Shown in pieces: positions 8,998 through 17,963 of a stretch of 64,000 bases of DNA (position 1 is the stretch's first letter; every line of letters begins with the position of its first letter). Under the pieces are notes generated by a model. That model did no database searches. It was not told the origin of the DNA and saw nothing but the letters and a program-made list of their open reading frames with translations. This DNA comes from SVQP01 sp045658965 (GTDB lineage Bacteria; Bacillota; Clostridia; Oscillospirales; CAG-272). The translations under genes were made by a program, and so were the position numbers. The stretch is from contig JAZOVZ010000050.1 of the NCBI GenBank assembly GCA_045658965.1, positions 1-64,000 of the forward strand, read 5' to 3'.

Positions 8998-9827
8998 TGG
9001 AACAATTTCCTCTTTGGGGAACGCTGGTGAATACGGGAACCGTCATTTTGGGCTCGCTTTTGGGGCTTTTGATCCATTTGATCTCCAAAAAAGGTAAACT
9101 GAAAAGCCAGAGGTTTTCCGAGGTGTCTGCCTCGATCATGCGCGGACTTGGTCTTGCGGTGGTCATGGTGGGTATCGGCGGTGCGCTCAAGGGCGTTATT
9201 TATGATGCTGTTGGCGACGCTGTCATCGTGCCGGGCATTCTTGCCGAGGGACTGTACAGCGATAACGCCATCATTACCATTCTTTCCATCGTCATCGGTG
9301 TGCTGATCGGCGGCTTGATCGACATTGACCGTTGGGTCAATCTGCTTGGCAAGAAGGTGGAGACCTTATTTAACCGCAACCCCGAGCAAAACGGTGTGCA
9401 CGTACCCGTGGCGCAGGGTTTTGTGTCGGCGTCGCTGCTATTCTGCGTGGGCTCTATGACTATCGTAGGCTCGATCCAAAGCGGACTTTCGGGTAATCAC
9501 GATCTGCTTTACACCAAATCTCTTTTGGATTTTGTATCCTCCATCGTGCTGTCCTCGACCATGGGCATTGGCGTGCTGCTTTCTTCTGCGTTCGTGCTGG
9601 TGTTTCAGGGCGGTATTGCGCTGGTTGCCAATATCGCGGGGCAGGGGCTCTCTGCAGCCGTGATCGATGCGATGAGCTGCGTCGGATCAGTGCTGATCGT
9701 GGGACTTGGCTTGAACGTGATGGGTATTACAAAACTCAAAATTATGAATTATCTGCCTGCCGTGTTCCTTCCTATTGCGCTTGTGCCGCTGTGGGATTGG
9801 ATTACGGGATTGATCGCGTTGATTTGA
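8997..9827 (+). CDS. DUF554 family membrane protein (YqgA-like)
   Basis: A 276-residue integral membrane protein with about seven hydrophobic segments. Typical family features are the N-terminal GTLVNTGTVILGSLLGLL and the central FVSASLLFCVGSMTIVGSI. The family's function is not established; transport is often suggested. It overlaps the glyQS stop (TAATG), so it is co-transcribed and coupled. Confidence 0.88.
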   Translation: MEQFPLWGTLVNTGTVILGSLLGLLIHLISKKGKLKSQRFSEVSASIMRGLGLAVVMVGIGGALKGVIYDAVGDAVIVPGILAEGLYSDNAIITILSIVIGVLIGGLIDIDRWVNLLGKKVETLFNRNPEQNGVHVPVAQGFVSASLLFCVGSMTIVGSIQSGLSGNHDLLYTKSLLDFVSSIVLSSTMGIGVLLSSAFVLVFQGGIALVANIAGQGLSAAVIDAMSCVGSVLIVGLGLNVMGITKLKIMNYLPAVFLPIALVPLWDWITGLIALI

Positions 9828-9868
9828 TACGGATCATCGGGTCGATTCATGAACCGTACCGCATAATC

Positions 9869-9900
9869 AAAACGGCAGAGGCTTGCGTCTCTGCCGTTTT
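9869..9900. terminator. Bidirectional terminator after the DUF554 gene
   Basis: Perfect 12-bp stem (9869-9880 with 9889-9900) with A and T runs at the outer ends. It ends the glyQS operon. Confidence 0.9.
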
Positions 9901-9935
9901 ATGTGTGATGATTCGATTGATACTGTATAAAACGC

Positions 9936-9968
9936 AAAAGCACCGTGCCAAAGTGGCACGGTGCTTTT
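9936..9968 (-). terminator. Terminator after rplL
   Basis: Perfect 15-bp stem (9936-9950 with 9954-9968) with a 3-nt loop. On the minus strand it lies about 50 bp beyond the rplL stop, so rpoB does not follow rplL here. Confidence 0.92.
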
Positions 9969-10019
9969 TGCTATCCAAGACAGATTGCAAATGGGTTTGT
10001 GTATTTTCCGGAAGGGAAA

Positions 10020-10397
10020 TTACTTGATGGTGACGGTAGCACCTGCAGCGGAAAGCTGCTCCTTGATCTTCTCTGCGTCGTCCTTGGAAACGCCTTCCTT
10101 GAGCATCTTGGGAGCGCCCTCAACCAGGTCCTTAGCGTCCTTCAGGCCCAGACCGGTGATCTCGCGAACAACCTTGATAACGTCGAGCTTCTTAGCGCCG
10201 AAGCTGGTGAGCTCTACGTCAAACTCGGTCTTCTCTTCAACTGCTGCTGCAGCGGGAGCTGCTGCGCCGCCAACTGCTACGGGAGCTGCTGCGGATACGC
10301 CAAATTCCTCTTCAACTGCCTTAACCAGGTCAGCGAGCTCGAGGATAGTAAGAGTCTTGATTTCTTCAACAATAGCTGTAATCTTTTCGGATGCCAT
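10020..10397 (-). CDS. rplL: Ribosomal protein L7/L12
   Basis: Acidic stalk protein of the 50S subunit that recruits translational GTPases. The 125-residue sequence has the N-terminal dimer domain (IKTLTILELADLVKAVEEEFG), an Ala-rich hinge, and the C-terminal domain with KKLDVIKVVREITGLGLKDAK. AGGAGG sits nine bases before the ATG. It lies downstream of rplJ in the same minus-strand operon. Confidence 0.98.
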   Translation of the reverse strand: MASEKITAIVEEIKTLTILELADLVKAVEEEFGVSAAAPVAVGGAAAPAAAAVEEKTEFDVELTSFGAKKLDVIKVVREITGLGLKDAKDLVEGAPKMLKEGVSKDDAEKIKEQLSAAGATVTIK

Positions 10398-10454
10398 GAT
10401 AAATTACCTCCTGAATTGTGAGTGTTTTTAATAATTTGTGTGTGATGCAGAAAA

Positions 10455-10988
10455 TTAAGCTTCTGCGGGAGCTTCTGCAGCCTCTTCGCTGCCGCCGTTC
10501 TGCTTGTCGATAATAGCCTGCAGACCGTAAGCGAAGTTGTACAGAGGGGACTTGATGGAGCCCAGGAACTTTGCGATGAGGACTTCCTTGGAGGGAATCT
10601 CTGCGAGTGCGTTTACACCTGCTGCGTCGATGACGCCGCCGTCAACGTAACCTGCGAGAATCTCGAAGGAGGGGATCTTCTCAGCGTATTCCTTGAGGAT
10701 CTTTGCTGCGCAAACGGGATCGTTCTTGCTGATAGCGATAGCGGTCATGCCGTGCAGGTGCTCCTTGATAGCACCGTAGCCTACTTCGTCGCAAGCGCGG
10801 CCGGTCAGAGTGTTCTTCATAACCACGTACTTAACGCCTGCTTCACGGAGAGCCTTACGCATCTTGGTATCGCTGTCAACGGTGATGCCCTGGTAGTTTA
10901 CCACTACGCCTGCTGCGGAATCTTTGATATCAGCAGCGAGTTCAGCAACGATCGTTTTCTTTTGTTCGAGAATTGCATTGCTAGGCAT
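10455..10988 (-). CDS. rplJ: Ribosomal protein L10
   Basis: Anchors L7/L12 dimers to 23S rRNA; typically represses its own operon by binding the leader. The 177-residue protein begins MPSNAILEQKK after GGAGGTG. A longer in-frame start at 11045 would fall inside the leader hairpin and is rejected. The rplK-rplA genes that usually precede it and rpoBC that usually follow are not here. Confidence 0.96.
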   Translation of the reverse strand: MPSNAILEQKKTIVAELAADIKDSAAGVVVNYQGITVDSDTKMRKALREAGVKYVVMKNTLTGRACDEVGYGAIKEHLHGMTAIAISKNDPVCAAKILKEYAEKIPSFEILAGYVDGGVIDAAGVNALAEIPSKEVLIAKFLGSIKSPLYNFAYGLQAIIDKQNGGSEEAAEAPAEA

Positions 10989-11173
10989 TTTGTGTTTCAC
11001 CTCCCAGTGAGAATGAGTGTAATAAAAAAATCTTTCTTCCGTCAAAGCATAGCTTCGCGCGAAGAAAGACTCACAGAAAGCGACTATGTCGCGTATTTGT
11101 TTGTTCTCTCCTCGGCAGGGAAGCGTGGCTTTTACGGAAACCTGCTGTCTTTGGATACGTCCTTGTCGGACAC
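10989..11173 (-). promoter_or_regulatory. L10 leader RNA with attenuator
   Basis: On the minus strand the leader has AGACAGCAGG (11150-11141) and CCTGCCGAGG (11119-11110), the paired segments I recall for the Firmicutes L10 leader. Further on, a 9-bp stem (11069-11061 with 11039-11031) is followed directly by a run of seven U, giving an intrinsic terminator before the rplJ ribosome site. This fits L10-controlled transcription attenuation. Family assignment is from memory, not a model search. Confidence 0.78.
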
Positions 11174-11179
11174 CATGAC

Positions 11180-11208
11180 ATTATAGCACGCTTCTGCCGA
11201 GTTGTCAA
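11180..11208 (-). promoter_or_regulatory. Consensus promoter for rplJ-rplL
   Basis: On the minus strand: TTGACA (11208-11203), a 17-bp spacer, and TATAAT (11185-11180). It is a perfect sigma-A match placed just ahead of the L10 leader. Confidence 0.92.
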
Positions 11209-11268
11209 TAGGTTTTTGAAAAAAAGTCAAAATATTTTTTCTTTTTCAAAAAGCACCATCATAAAAAG

Positions 11269-11296
11269 GGCGGCATGGGGGATTTCCCATGCCGCC
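11269..11296. terminator. Terminator after the GH84 gene
   Basis: Perfect 11-bp stem (11269-11279 with 11286-11296). On the minus strand it is followed by a T run, just beyond the GH84 stop. Stretch 11209-11268 holds nothing else recognisable. Confidence 0.88.
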
Positions 11297-11310
11297 TGCT
11301 GTTTTTTTGC

Positions 11311-14300
11311 TTACCATTCAATCTCGGCTAAGATCAATCCGTTTCCAAGCGGAATGCGAATGACCGAGCCCTCGGGGGCTTGAACGGTTGTTACGTGTGA
11401 AAGCTCAACTTGCTTGATCTGTTGGCCTGAAGCGTCCAGCACCGTGGCTGTCAGTCCGTTTTCGGGCAGGCACAGCGCGATCAGCGTGACGATTTCACTT
11501 TCGCCAATGATGACGTCAAGGCTGTGACCGTTGGCTTTTTGCTCGTCGGGGGCAAAGAAGGAGACGTACAGACCGTCTGTCAAAGAAAGAAGGTCGGTGC
11601 GGGGAACGAAATCAGCATCCAACTGCAAAAGGGGAGAAACGTGATCCTCGCTGAGCGCCGTGAATTCGGAAACCGTGACCCAACTGGTCTGATTTTTGGT
11701 CACGTTGACACGCACGTAGCGCGCCTGGATATTTACGTCAAGCTCGGTGTCTCGTTGGCTGATGGTGCAAAGTTTCGTCCAGCTTTGTCCGTCAACGGAG
11801 TAGCACAGCTCGCCGCCCTCTACGTAGTCTGTTGCGTGGTCGGGCACACCGGTCTTGAAGGTGATATGGGAGACCGCGGTCACAGTGCCAAGATCGATCT
11901 CGAAGTAATCGCCTGCCTGTGCCCCACGGGAGGACCAGAAATAGGTGTTTGGATCGCCATCCTTCATAAATTCGGGGAAATAAGTTGAATACGTGGGCAG
12001 GGAGGTGGTCCAGGTGGGCGCGCCTGAGGGCGTGTCACTGACCACGGTGCGGTTGGTATTGACCTCGAAGGAGCAGATTTTCGTCCAGGCGCCGTCGTTT
12101 TTGTCAGCGCTTCTGACGCGCACGTAGCGAGCCTTGATGGCAAGATCCGGGATCAGAACCTCGTCGGCGCACGAGCCCTCGTAAAGCGTCGTCCAGCTCT
12201 CGGCATCGGTGGAGTATTCCACAATGCCCTTATGCAGCGCGTCGCTGCCCGCAACGCCTGTGGCGATATATACGTTTTCGACGTCAATCACGCTGCCGAG
12301 GTCCACGCCGAAGTAGCCTGTTTTATTACCTGCGGCGGTATTGAGGTTGCCCTGCGTCCAGAAGAAGGTGGAGTCGTCGCCGTCGGTCATCAGATCGGGC
12401 GTGTAGTTTTCGTAGTGGTTACAGTTGGTATAAGGGGTAGCGGGTGCGCAGCTCAGACCCTCGGTCTGACCGAGCAGCAGCGAAAAACGGCTGTTCAGGG
12501 TCGCATAAAAGGTGGTCAGCACAGAGGCGGATACCAATCTCGGATTCTTGCCAATGCTCATTTCCAGCGTTTTGTATTCTCCTAAAAGGCCGAGCATCGT
12601 ATCCAAATCCTTGCCCGCGGCGTAAGCCTCCTCCATTTCAATATAAAGAACGCCCATTTGACCGTATACGCGATATTTTTCCAACCATTCGTTGATTTCT
12701 GCAACCAACTTTTGATTTTTCGAGGCGGAGATGGTTTGGGCGTTGCGGATCATGTCCTCGAAATAGGACTTGAGGGCGGCACGGGTCTCGGGAGTGTTGT
12801 TTTTCTTAAAGGCGTTCAGCAGGGTCTGCAGCTCTTCGCTGTCGGTGTTTTTGTTGATGCCGGAAGCACAAGTCATGGAGATAAAGTCCGAAAGTGCCTC
12901 ATGGGCATCCGGCATGAGCGCCTTGCAAGCGGCAACGAGTGAGGTCTCCGGATCGTACGCCTCAGGATTCCAAAGGTAGTCGCCCGTGGTGAAAAGGGGC
13001 ACCATGGAGGCGTATCCTTGGTTCATGGGGTTGGCAGTGAGTCCCGTGATGGACTTGTACAGATCTGCTTCAAGATTGACGCAAGGACCCATGAACAGGT
13101 GGTTGGCAAGCGTATCGTTGACGGGATAATTCCACCAGATCAGTACGTTACGGTTGTATGTTTTGATGATATGCTGGAGCGATTGGTTGGTGATGGACTC
13201 GGGAATGACACCGGGCCCCGTCCACATCAGCACCACGTCCTCGTGGATCAGCGGAGCGATCTGATTGGTGTAGTCTGTCAAGAAGGGGTCACCGTACTCG
13301 GTGGTAATGGCGATCAGATCGCTGACGTCCTCGTGCGTCATGACAAAGCGGGTCTGGAAGTCGGAGAGCAGCTTGCCGTGCCCCTTTGCGTCTAGCGTGG
13401 GGATATCGTCCAAGAAAATGGCGAAATCACGCACGCCGAGATCGTACATTTGCTGGCACTTGGCCATCAGCTTCTCGAAATCTGCCTCGTAGCCGCTACC
13501 GAGATTGATATCGCCACCGGGGGAAAGGGCGTAGATAAACTTTACGTAATTTTCGTTGGCGGTGTTGATCAGATCGGTCATGCGCTCCAGCTCCGTGCCG
13601 GTGTAAAGCGCGCGCCATTGTGCGCGATGCTTGGCGTCATCCTTGGGCGCGTAGATGTAAGCGTTCATTTTGTTCTGACCCATGAATACAAAGAGATCCT
13701 TGCGGTATTCGTGTGTCCAGGCCGTGCCGTAAAAGCCCTCGATCACGCCGCGGATGGCGTTGCGGGGCGCGTCCTTGATGGTAACAATGGGAAGATCCTC
13801 GCTTAGCTGTGCGAGTTGAGAGAGCGTCATGAAGGCGTAGTGCACGCCGCGATCGGTTTGTGCCTCGATCAAAATTTCATTGCCGGTTACCTTTATAATA
13901 TATGCCTCGTCTGCACCGTATTCGAAATCGGCGCTCAGGTCGCGCAGAGTCACAGTCAGGGGCGCACCGTCCTCGCTTACGGTAAAGCCCGCTGCGGCGA
14001 GAAGGTCTGTGTATTTCGCGGCCTTGTCGTTGAGCTTGATCGTCTTGCTTTGCTGACTTTCCATGTAAACAATATCCATAGGCTGGGGGTAAATATCCAT
14101 TTGCGCTTTCTCCCCGGGGGTGGCCTGGTCGGACTGCGTGGTATCCTCGGTATCTACGGGTTCCTCGGTGCCGGACTCGGTTTCTGTCTCGATATCCGGT
14201 GCTTCTGTATCCTCGCTTTCAAGGAACGTTTCCGTATCATTGGGTGGGTTTTCGCTTGGAGGCTGCTCACGGGTACAAGCAGTCAGGCAAAGTACCAGGA

Positions 14301-14358
14301 TGCCGATCATCACGATGAATGCCGGCAGGCAGTAAGGTTTCCGATTCATGCGTTTCAT
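11311..14358 (-). CDS. GH84 beta-N-acetylglucosaminidase lipoprotein with two CBM32-like domains
   Basis: A secreted lipoprotein of 1015 residues. Its signal peptide ends in lipobox LTAC (Cys28), followed by an acidic Thr/Glu linker, a GH20b-like N-terminal domain (~75-175), and the GH84 barrel beginning with IRGVIEGFYGTAW. The catalytic Asp pair lies in FAIFLDDIPT. After a helical region come two F5/8-type (CBM32) domains, each with DGD and ARYVRV signatures. Known members remove GlcNAc from mucin or hyaluronan-type glycans. I chose ATG 14358 because AAAGG lies seven bases before it and a clean signal peptide follows; ATG 14406 overlaps the AraC gene and has no ribosome site. Confidence 0.9.
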   Translation of the reverse strand: MKRMNRKPYCLPAFIVMIGILVLCLTACTREQPPSENPPNDTETFLESEDTEAPDIETETESGTEEPVDTEDTTQSDQATPGEKAQMDIYPQPMDIVYMESQQSKTIKLNDKAAKYTDLLAAAGFTVSEDGAPLTVTLRDLSADFEYGADEAYIIKVTGNEILIEAQTDRGVHYAFMTLSQLAQLSEDLPIVTIKDAPRNAIRGVIEGFYGTAWTHEYRKDLFVFMGQNKMNAYIYAPKDDAKHRAQWRALYTGTELERMTDLINTANENYVKFIYALSPGGDINLGSGYEADFEKLMAKCQQMYDLGVRDFAIFLDDIPTLDAKGHGKLLSDFQTRFVMTHEDVSDLIAITTEYGDPFLTDYTNQIAPLIHEDVVLMWTGPGVIPESITNQSLQHIIKTYNRNVLIWWNYPVNDTLANHLFMGPCVNLEADLYKSITGLTANPMNQGYASMVPLFTTGDYLWNPEAYDPETSLVAACKALMPDAHEALSDFISMTCASGINKNTDSEELQTLLNAFKKNNTPETRAALKSYFEDMIRNAQTISASKNQKLVAEINEWLEKYRVYGQMGVLYIEMEEAYAAGKDLDTMLGLLGEYKTLEMSIGKNPRLVSASVLTTFYATLNSRFSLLLGQTEGLSCAPATPYTNCNHYENYTPDLMTDGDDSTFFWTQGNLNTAAGNKTGYFGVDLGSVIDVENVYIATGVAGSDALHKGIVEYSTDAESWTTLYEGSCADEVLIPDLAIKARYVRVRSADKNDGAWTKICSFEVNTNRTVVSDTPSGAPTWTTSLPTYSTYFPEFMKDGDPNTYFWSSRGAQAGDYFEIDLGTVTAVSHITFKTGVPDHATDYVEGGELCYSVDGQSWTKLCTISQRDTELDVNIQARYVRVNVTKNQTSWVTVSEFTALSEDHVSPLLQLDADFVPRTDLLSLTDGLYVSFFAPDEQKANGHSLDVIIGESEIVTLIALCLPENGLTATVLDASGQQIKQVELSHVTTVQAPEGSVIRIPLGNGLILAEIEW

Positions 14359-14395
14359 AATGTAGCCTTTCATATTTTTGTATTTTTTGAGTGAA

Positions 14396-15313
14396 TTAAG
14401 GAGCATTTACTGATTCTTTTCGATAAACAAACGGCGTCATGCCCACGTGTGTGCGGAAAAAGCGGTAAAAGGACGGCACGTCCCGAAATCCGCATGCGCA
14501 GCATATTTGCTCGTTTGTCATATTGGTTTCTCTGAGCAATCGCCGCGCTTCCTCCAAGCGAACGCTTGCGACGTATTCGGAGAAGCTCAGCCCCGTTACC
14601 TGCTTGAAAACGTAACTGAGATGAGATTTGCTGAGAAATACCGTTTCGGCAATGCTTTCCAGGGTCATTGCAGGGTCACTATACCGTTCCAGCACCTCGC
14701 ACATCACGGTCAAGGCAATCTGGCGATTGCGAAGCTTGGGAACGGTTTTGTCGTTGGCTGTTTCGATTTTTCCGACGATACGGCGACTGCACATGATCAG
14801 AATGTCCAGCAAGTGAGCTTTGACGGACGTTTCCCATTCCAATTCTTTACGAACCTGCTCCTTTTCGATACGATCCATGATGCGCCCGACTTCCTCTTGA
14901 AAGCCGGGATTCAAGAAAATATGCGAAATCATCGGGTCTTCGCGAAACAACCCGCAGCAATACCTTGGGCTTTCGGGAGCGGAGAGCTCTGCGTCTAAAA
15001 TATCCGACGGATCAAAGATCAGATTCCGGACCACCAGAGTGTCGCCTTTTTCCTTAATAAAGTACGCATGTGGTGCACCGGTGTTGATGACGTATACGTC
15101 ACCGGGGGCGCATGCCCTCAGATCGTTGAGCGTGCGGTGATATCCTTCCCCCGAGATGACCATGCTGAGTTCAACGAAATCGTGGATGTGCATGTGCGGA
15201 AACGCGGTCTCGGGCTTAAATAACGTATCGCTGTAGGCTTGATTGACAAACACCGGGCGGTCGCTTAAAAAGTTTTCTTTGCGCAAATGTCCATATTTGG
15301 ATGGTGCGTCCAT
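14396..15313 (-). CDS. AraC-family transcriptional regulator with cupin N-domain
   Basis: A 305-residue regulator: cupin-type ligand domain (~25-120, with FPHMHIHDFVELSMVISGEG) and a C-terminal double helix-turn-helix (~205-300) with VFLSKSHLSYVFKQVTGLSFSEYV and CCACGFRDVPSFYRFFRTHVGMTP. The GH84 gene follows within about 40 bp on the same strand, so the regulator probably controls glycosidase expression in response to a sugar. AGGAGAG precedes the ATG. Confidence 0.93.
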   Translation of the reverse strand: MDAPSKYGHLRKENFLSDRPVFVNQAYSDTLFKPETAFPHMHIHDFVELSMVISGEGYHRTLNDLRACAPGDVYVINTGAPHAYFIKEKGDTLVVRNLIFDPSDILDAELSAPESPRYCCGLFREDPMISHIFLNPGFQEEVGRIMDRIEKEQVRKELEWETSVKAHLLDILIMCSRRIVGKIETANDKTVPKLRNRQIALTVMCEVLERYSDPAMTLESIAETVFLSKSHLSYVFKQVTGLSFSEYVASVRLEEARRLLRETNMTNEQICCACGFRDVPSFYRFFRTHVGMTPFVYRKESVNAP

Positions 15314-15463
15314 GTTCTCTCCTTTACAGACAACTCGTGTCGCGTATGTTATAAATCATATTATACCATACTTAAATATGAAAATAAATACTTGTTTCAA
15401 TGGTTTTTGGGGGCAAAACGCGAACAAAACCACATAATCGGGACTTTACTTGTCTAAATAAAA

Positions 15464-15491
15464 AGGAGCCAATCTATAAGGATTGACTCCT
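15464..15491 (-). terminator. Terminator after the WYL-type regulator
   Basis: An 11-bp stem with one mismatch (15464-15474 with 15481-15491), followed on the minus strand by TTTTTATTT, just past the stop at 15497. Confidence 0.85.
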
Positions 15492-15496
15492 GAAAA

Positions 15497-16054
15497 TTAT
15501 TCGTCTGAATCAATGGATTTATTTGCCTTGAGCACGCGCTCTGCCATGCCGATCAATCTCTCTCGCAGCCAGTAGGGGCTCATAATGCGGATAGGGGAAT
15601 CAAGCGCCATGATCACGCTCAGAAAACGCTCGACGTTGTGGAACTCGCATACGTATCTGTTGCGCGATTCCTTGGAAATGATGAAGGAGCGCAGCTCCAG
15701 CACCGAAAGCTTGTCCGGAATCTCAACCACGGCAGTGTAGGGCATCTGCATCTGAATGACCGAGCTGTCTGCAGCAAAGTCTTCATTATTATATATAGAA
15801 GAAACTACGCCCATGTAAGACTCGTCGTTGTCCGAGGTCAGCAGCACCGGGAGCGAGAAATCGGTGGTGTAGTAAAAGCCCTTGTGCTCTGCATCGTACT
15901 CAATGGGGGCACCCAGCTGCTTGCGCAAAAAGTCCACGTCACGCTGCGCCTGTCGGTGAGAAACGTTGAAACGCTCGGCAAGGCGCATGGCGTTGGGGTA
16001 GCTGTATTCAGTTATTTTCTTGTGTAGCCATTGGATCCTGTTGTTGGCAGCCAT
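15497..16054 (-). CDS. WYL/DeoR-type helix-turn-helix regulator
   Basis: A 185-residue protein. The N-terminal HTH (about 1-60, with RLAERFNVSHRQAQRDVDFLRKQLGAPIEYD) matches the class found in WYL-domain regulators. The C-terminal part (PYTAVVEIPDKL to IRIMSPYWLRERL) fits a short WYL-like module whose ligand is unknown. Its start lies 47 nt inside the upstream membrane gene, so the two are co-expressed. Confidence 0.72.
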   Translation of the reverse strand: MAANNRIQWLHKKITEYSYPNAMRLAERFNVSHRQAQRDVDFLRKQLGAPIEYDAEHKGFYYTTDFSLPVLLTSDNDESYMGVVSSIYNNEDFAADSSVIQMQMPYTAVVEIPDKLSVLELRSFIISKESRNRYVCEFHNVERFLSVIMALDSPIRIMSPYWLRERLIGMAERVLKANKSIDSDE

Positions 16055-16922
16055 CGTCTTGCTCCTTTCCTTGCAATTGTTCGGGGGTAGAGGGGTTGCA
16101 GTATCTGCAGAAGGTTATCAGTCTGTATGCGATATAAATACCGTTACACAGGCAGAGCAGGGAAAAACCGAGAATGCGCGTGCCGTGCACGGCATTTTGA
16201 AGATTAAACAGCACTTGGAAAGCACCCGTAATCGCGCAGGCGTTTGCGAAGAGTGCGATGCTTGCGCTTGCCAGATATCTGCGCGGCTGCGCTTTGCATA
16301 AAAGGCAGCGCATTTCTGCGGTCAGGAAAACCATCGTGGCGATAAATGCCAACTGCAGCGCGATCTTGGCGGGCGCGTTCATGTGGTGGTCCTGCTCGAA
16401 ATAGGTCAGACCGCAAAGGCCTGTCATCAGCGCGACGGGACCAATGCCGACAACGACCGAAATGCTTTCCGTGCTCTGCGCGTTGACGGTGCGGAGCGCG
16501 TAATATGCTACGCTCATCACCACGCCCAGCGCAACCAGAAGCGCGCAGACCGTGGACGTTCCGAACGGCTTTTCGTGTGCAAGCAGGGCGGCGATCTCAT
16601 CGGGGCCGAAATAGGTCAGAGAGAGGATGCCTGCGCCGAGCGTACCGATGATGGGAAGGGCGGCGACGAGGCAGGGCTTGCCGCGCATGAAGTTGTCGGT
16701 GGGTAATGCGTTTTTGGGGATCAGTATGAATGCGGTCGCAAACCAAACGATCGACGCCAATGCAAGCGCGTTGGCAAGCATGGGGAGCGGATGCCCCGGA
16801 ATGAAGTAATCCGTGCCGTCACCGGCGGCGAGATATGAGAGCAGGTATAACGCAAAGCCGACTGCGCTCAGAATCAGCGCGGTCGAGCGATAGACCTTGA
16901 CTTTAGAGCCTTGAAAATCCAT
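16008..16922 (-). CDS. Multipass membrane protein, function unknown
   Basis: I do not recognise a family. The 304-residue protein has about eight hydrophobic helices, is rich in Ala/Leu, and ends in a polar Gln-rich tail containing CRYCNPST. Start ATG 16922 (MDFQGSKVKVYRS) is preceded by GGGAG at eight bases; the longer frame from 16973 lacks a site. The 3' end overlaps the WYL-type regulator by 47 nt, pointing to a regulator plus membrane-protein pair. Confidence 0.7.
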   Translation of the reverse strand: MDFQGSKVKVYRSTALILSAVGFALYLLSYLAAGDGTDYFIPGHPLPMLANALALASIVWFATAFILIPKNALPTDNFMRGKPCLVAALPIIGTLGAGILSLTYFGPDEIAALLAHEKPFGTSTVCALLVALGVVMSVAYYALRTVNAQSTESISVVVGIGPVALMTGLCGLTYFEQDHHMNAPAKIALQLAFIATMVFLTAEMRCLLCKAQPRRYLASASIALFANACAITGAFQVLFNLQNAVHGTRILGFSLLCLCNGIYIAYRLITFCRYCNPSTPEQLQGKEQDDGCQQQDPMATQENN

Positions 16923-17228
16923 TGTATTTAACTCCCGGACGAGGGGAGCCCTCCGATAAACAAAAATATACATATATATTATATAGGATAATTATGAACA
17001 AACCGTAACCAAAACAAAGAAATCGGGAATTATTTTCTCTCTTTTATCAAAATGCACAAAAAAGCACCGAACGGGAGGTCAGTGAGGGCGGTGTGTGCAA
17101 CGTTTATGTGCGCGTACGGGGTGCGAAATAGGCGGAATACACCGAAAAAACACGCGAAATTGTATATAGTGCACAAATACATGCTGAAAAATTCGTTAAA
17201 AATCGTCATGAAAAAAATAAAAAAACTA

Positions 17229-17257
17229 TTGCAATTTTGGAATGAATGTTGTATAAT
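17229..17257 (+). promoter_or_regulatory. Promoter of the S10-spc-alpha operon
   Basis: TTGCAA 17229-17234, a 17-bp spacer, and TATAAT 17252-17257. It is the only strong match upstream of rpsJ. Stretch 16923-17228 holds A/T-rich sequence with no gene I can support. Confidence 0.82.
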
Positions 17258-17261
17258 GATA

Positions 17262-17629
17262 GGGCTTGATATGCGATGAAGCGAGAGGTTGCTTCGAGGG
17301 GACGCCCTCGAAGGTAATTTTCGCGGAGTATGTCCGAGAATCGGGCGAAGGTATATCTCTTTCATACACGGTGCAACATGCGGCATAGTGTTGCTCCTGG
17401 GTTTCAATTTACTAACGGTACTATGGAGTTTGTTTGGCGCAGATGCTGATGCGAGAACAAATCCTTTTTTATCGGGTGCAAAAAGAAACACACGGAGCGG
17501 TGTTAGAGATTCGCCCCACTTTAACAAATCGCGAACCGAGCAGCAAGGCTTCCATTAATATATACGCGTGCGTATAGAACGGTGGAACGGCGGCAAGGAG
17601 AGCGAAATCTTAAAAGGAGGCAAAAACAA
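17262..17629 (+). promoter_or_regulatory. Long structured rpsJ leader (5'UTR)
   Basis: About 370 nt separate the promoter from rpsJ without a plausible gene. The 5' part has GCGAGAGGTTGC (17281-17292) and short complementary segments such as CGAGGGG/CCCTCG. I recall a GCGAGAGGTTGC-type sequence from Firmicutes rpsJ leaders, which suggests ribosomal-protein feedback, but the ligand is not known to me. Confidence 0.55.
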
Positions 17630-17941
17630 ATGGCAGTAAAGGAAAAGATCAGAGTTCGTCTGAAGAGCTACGACCACACCCTTATCGATACCGCAGCTGA
17701 GAAGATCGTCAAGGTTGCTAAGGATAACGGTTCCCAGGTTTCCGGTCCTATCCCGCTTCCCACTGAGAAGGAGATCATCACGATCCTCCGCGCAGTGCAC
17801 AAGTACAAGGATAGCCGTGAGCAGTTCGAAATGCGCACTCACAAGAGACTGATCGATATCATGAAGCCGTCTGCAAAGACCATTGACGCGCTGATGAACA
17901 TCGAGCTCCCCGCAGGCGTTGAGATCGAGGTTAAGCTGTAA
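17630..17941 (+). CDS. rpsJ: Ribosomal protein S10
   Basis: 30S head protein and also NusE, the NusB partner in antitermination. At 103 residues it has normal length. IRVRLKSYDHTLID and the SGPIPLPTEKE loop are diagnostic. ATG 17630 follows AGGAGG at nine bases; an upstream extension from 17582 is rejected. First gene of the ribosomal operon. Confidence 0.98.
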   Translation: MAVKEKIRVRLKSYDHTLIDTAAEKIVKVAKDNGSQVSGPIPLPTEKEIITILRAVHKYKDSREQFEMRTHKRLIDIMKPSAKTIDALMNIELPAGVEIEVKL

Positions 17942-17963
17942 GGCTTATATCAAGCACCGCGAT

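Noticed and set aside
17030..17527. 165-codon minus-strand frame in the rpsJ leader region
   Set aside because: It crosses the rpsJ promoter, has low-complexity composition and no ribosome site.
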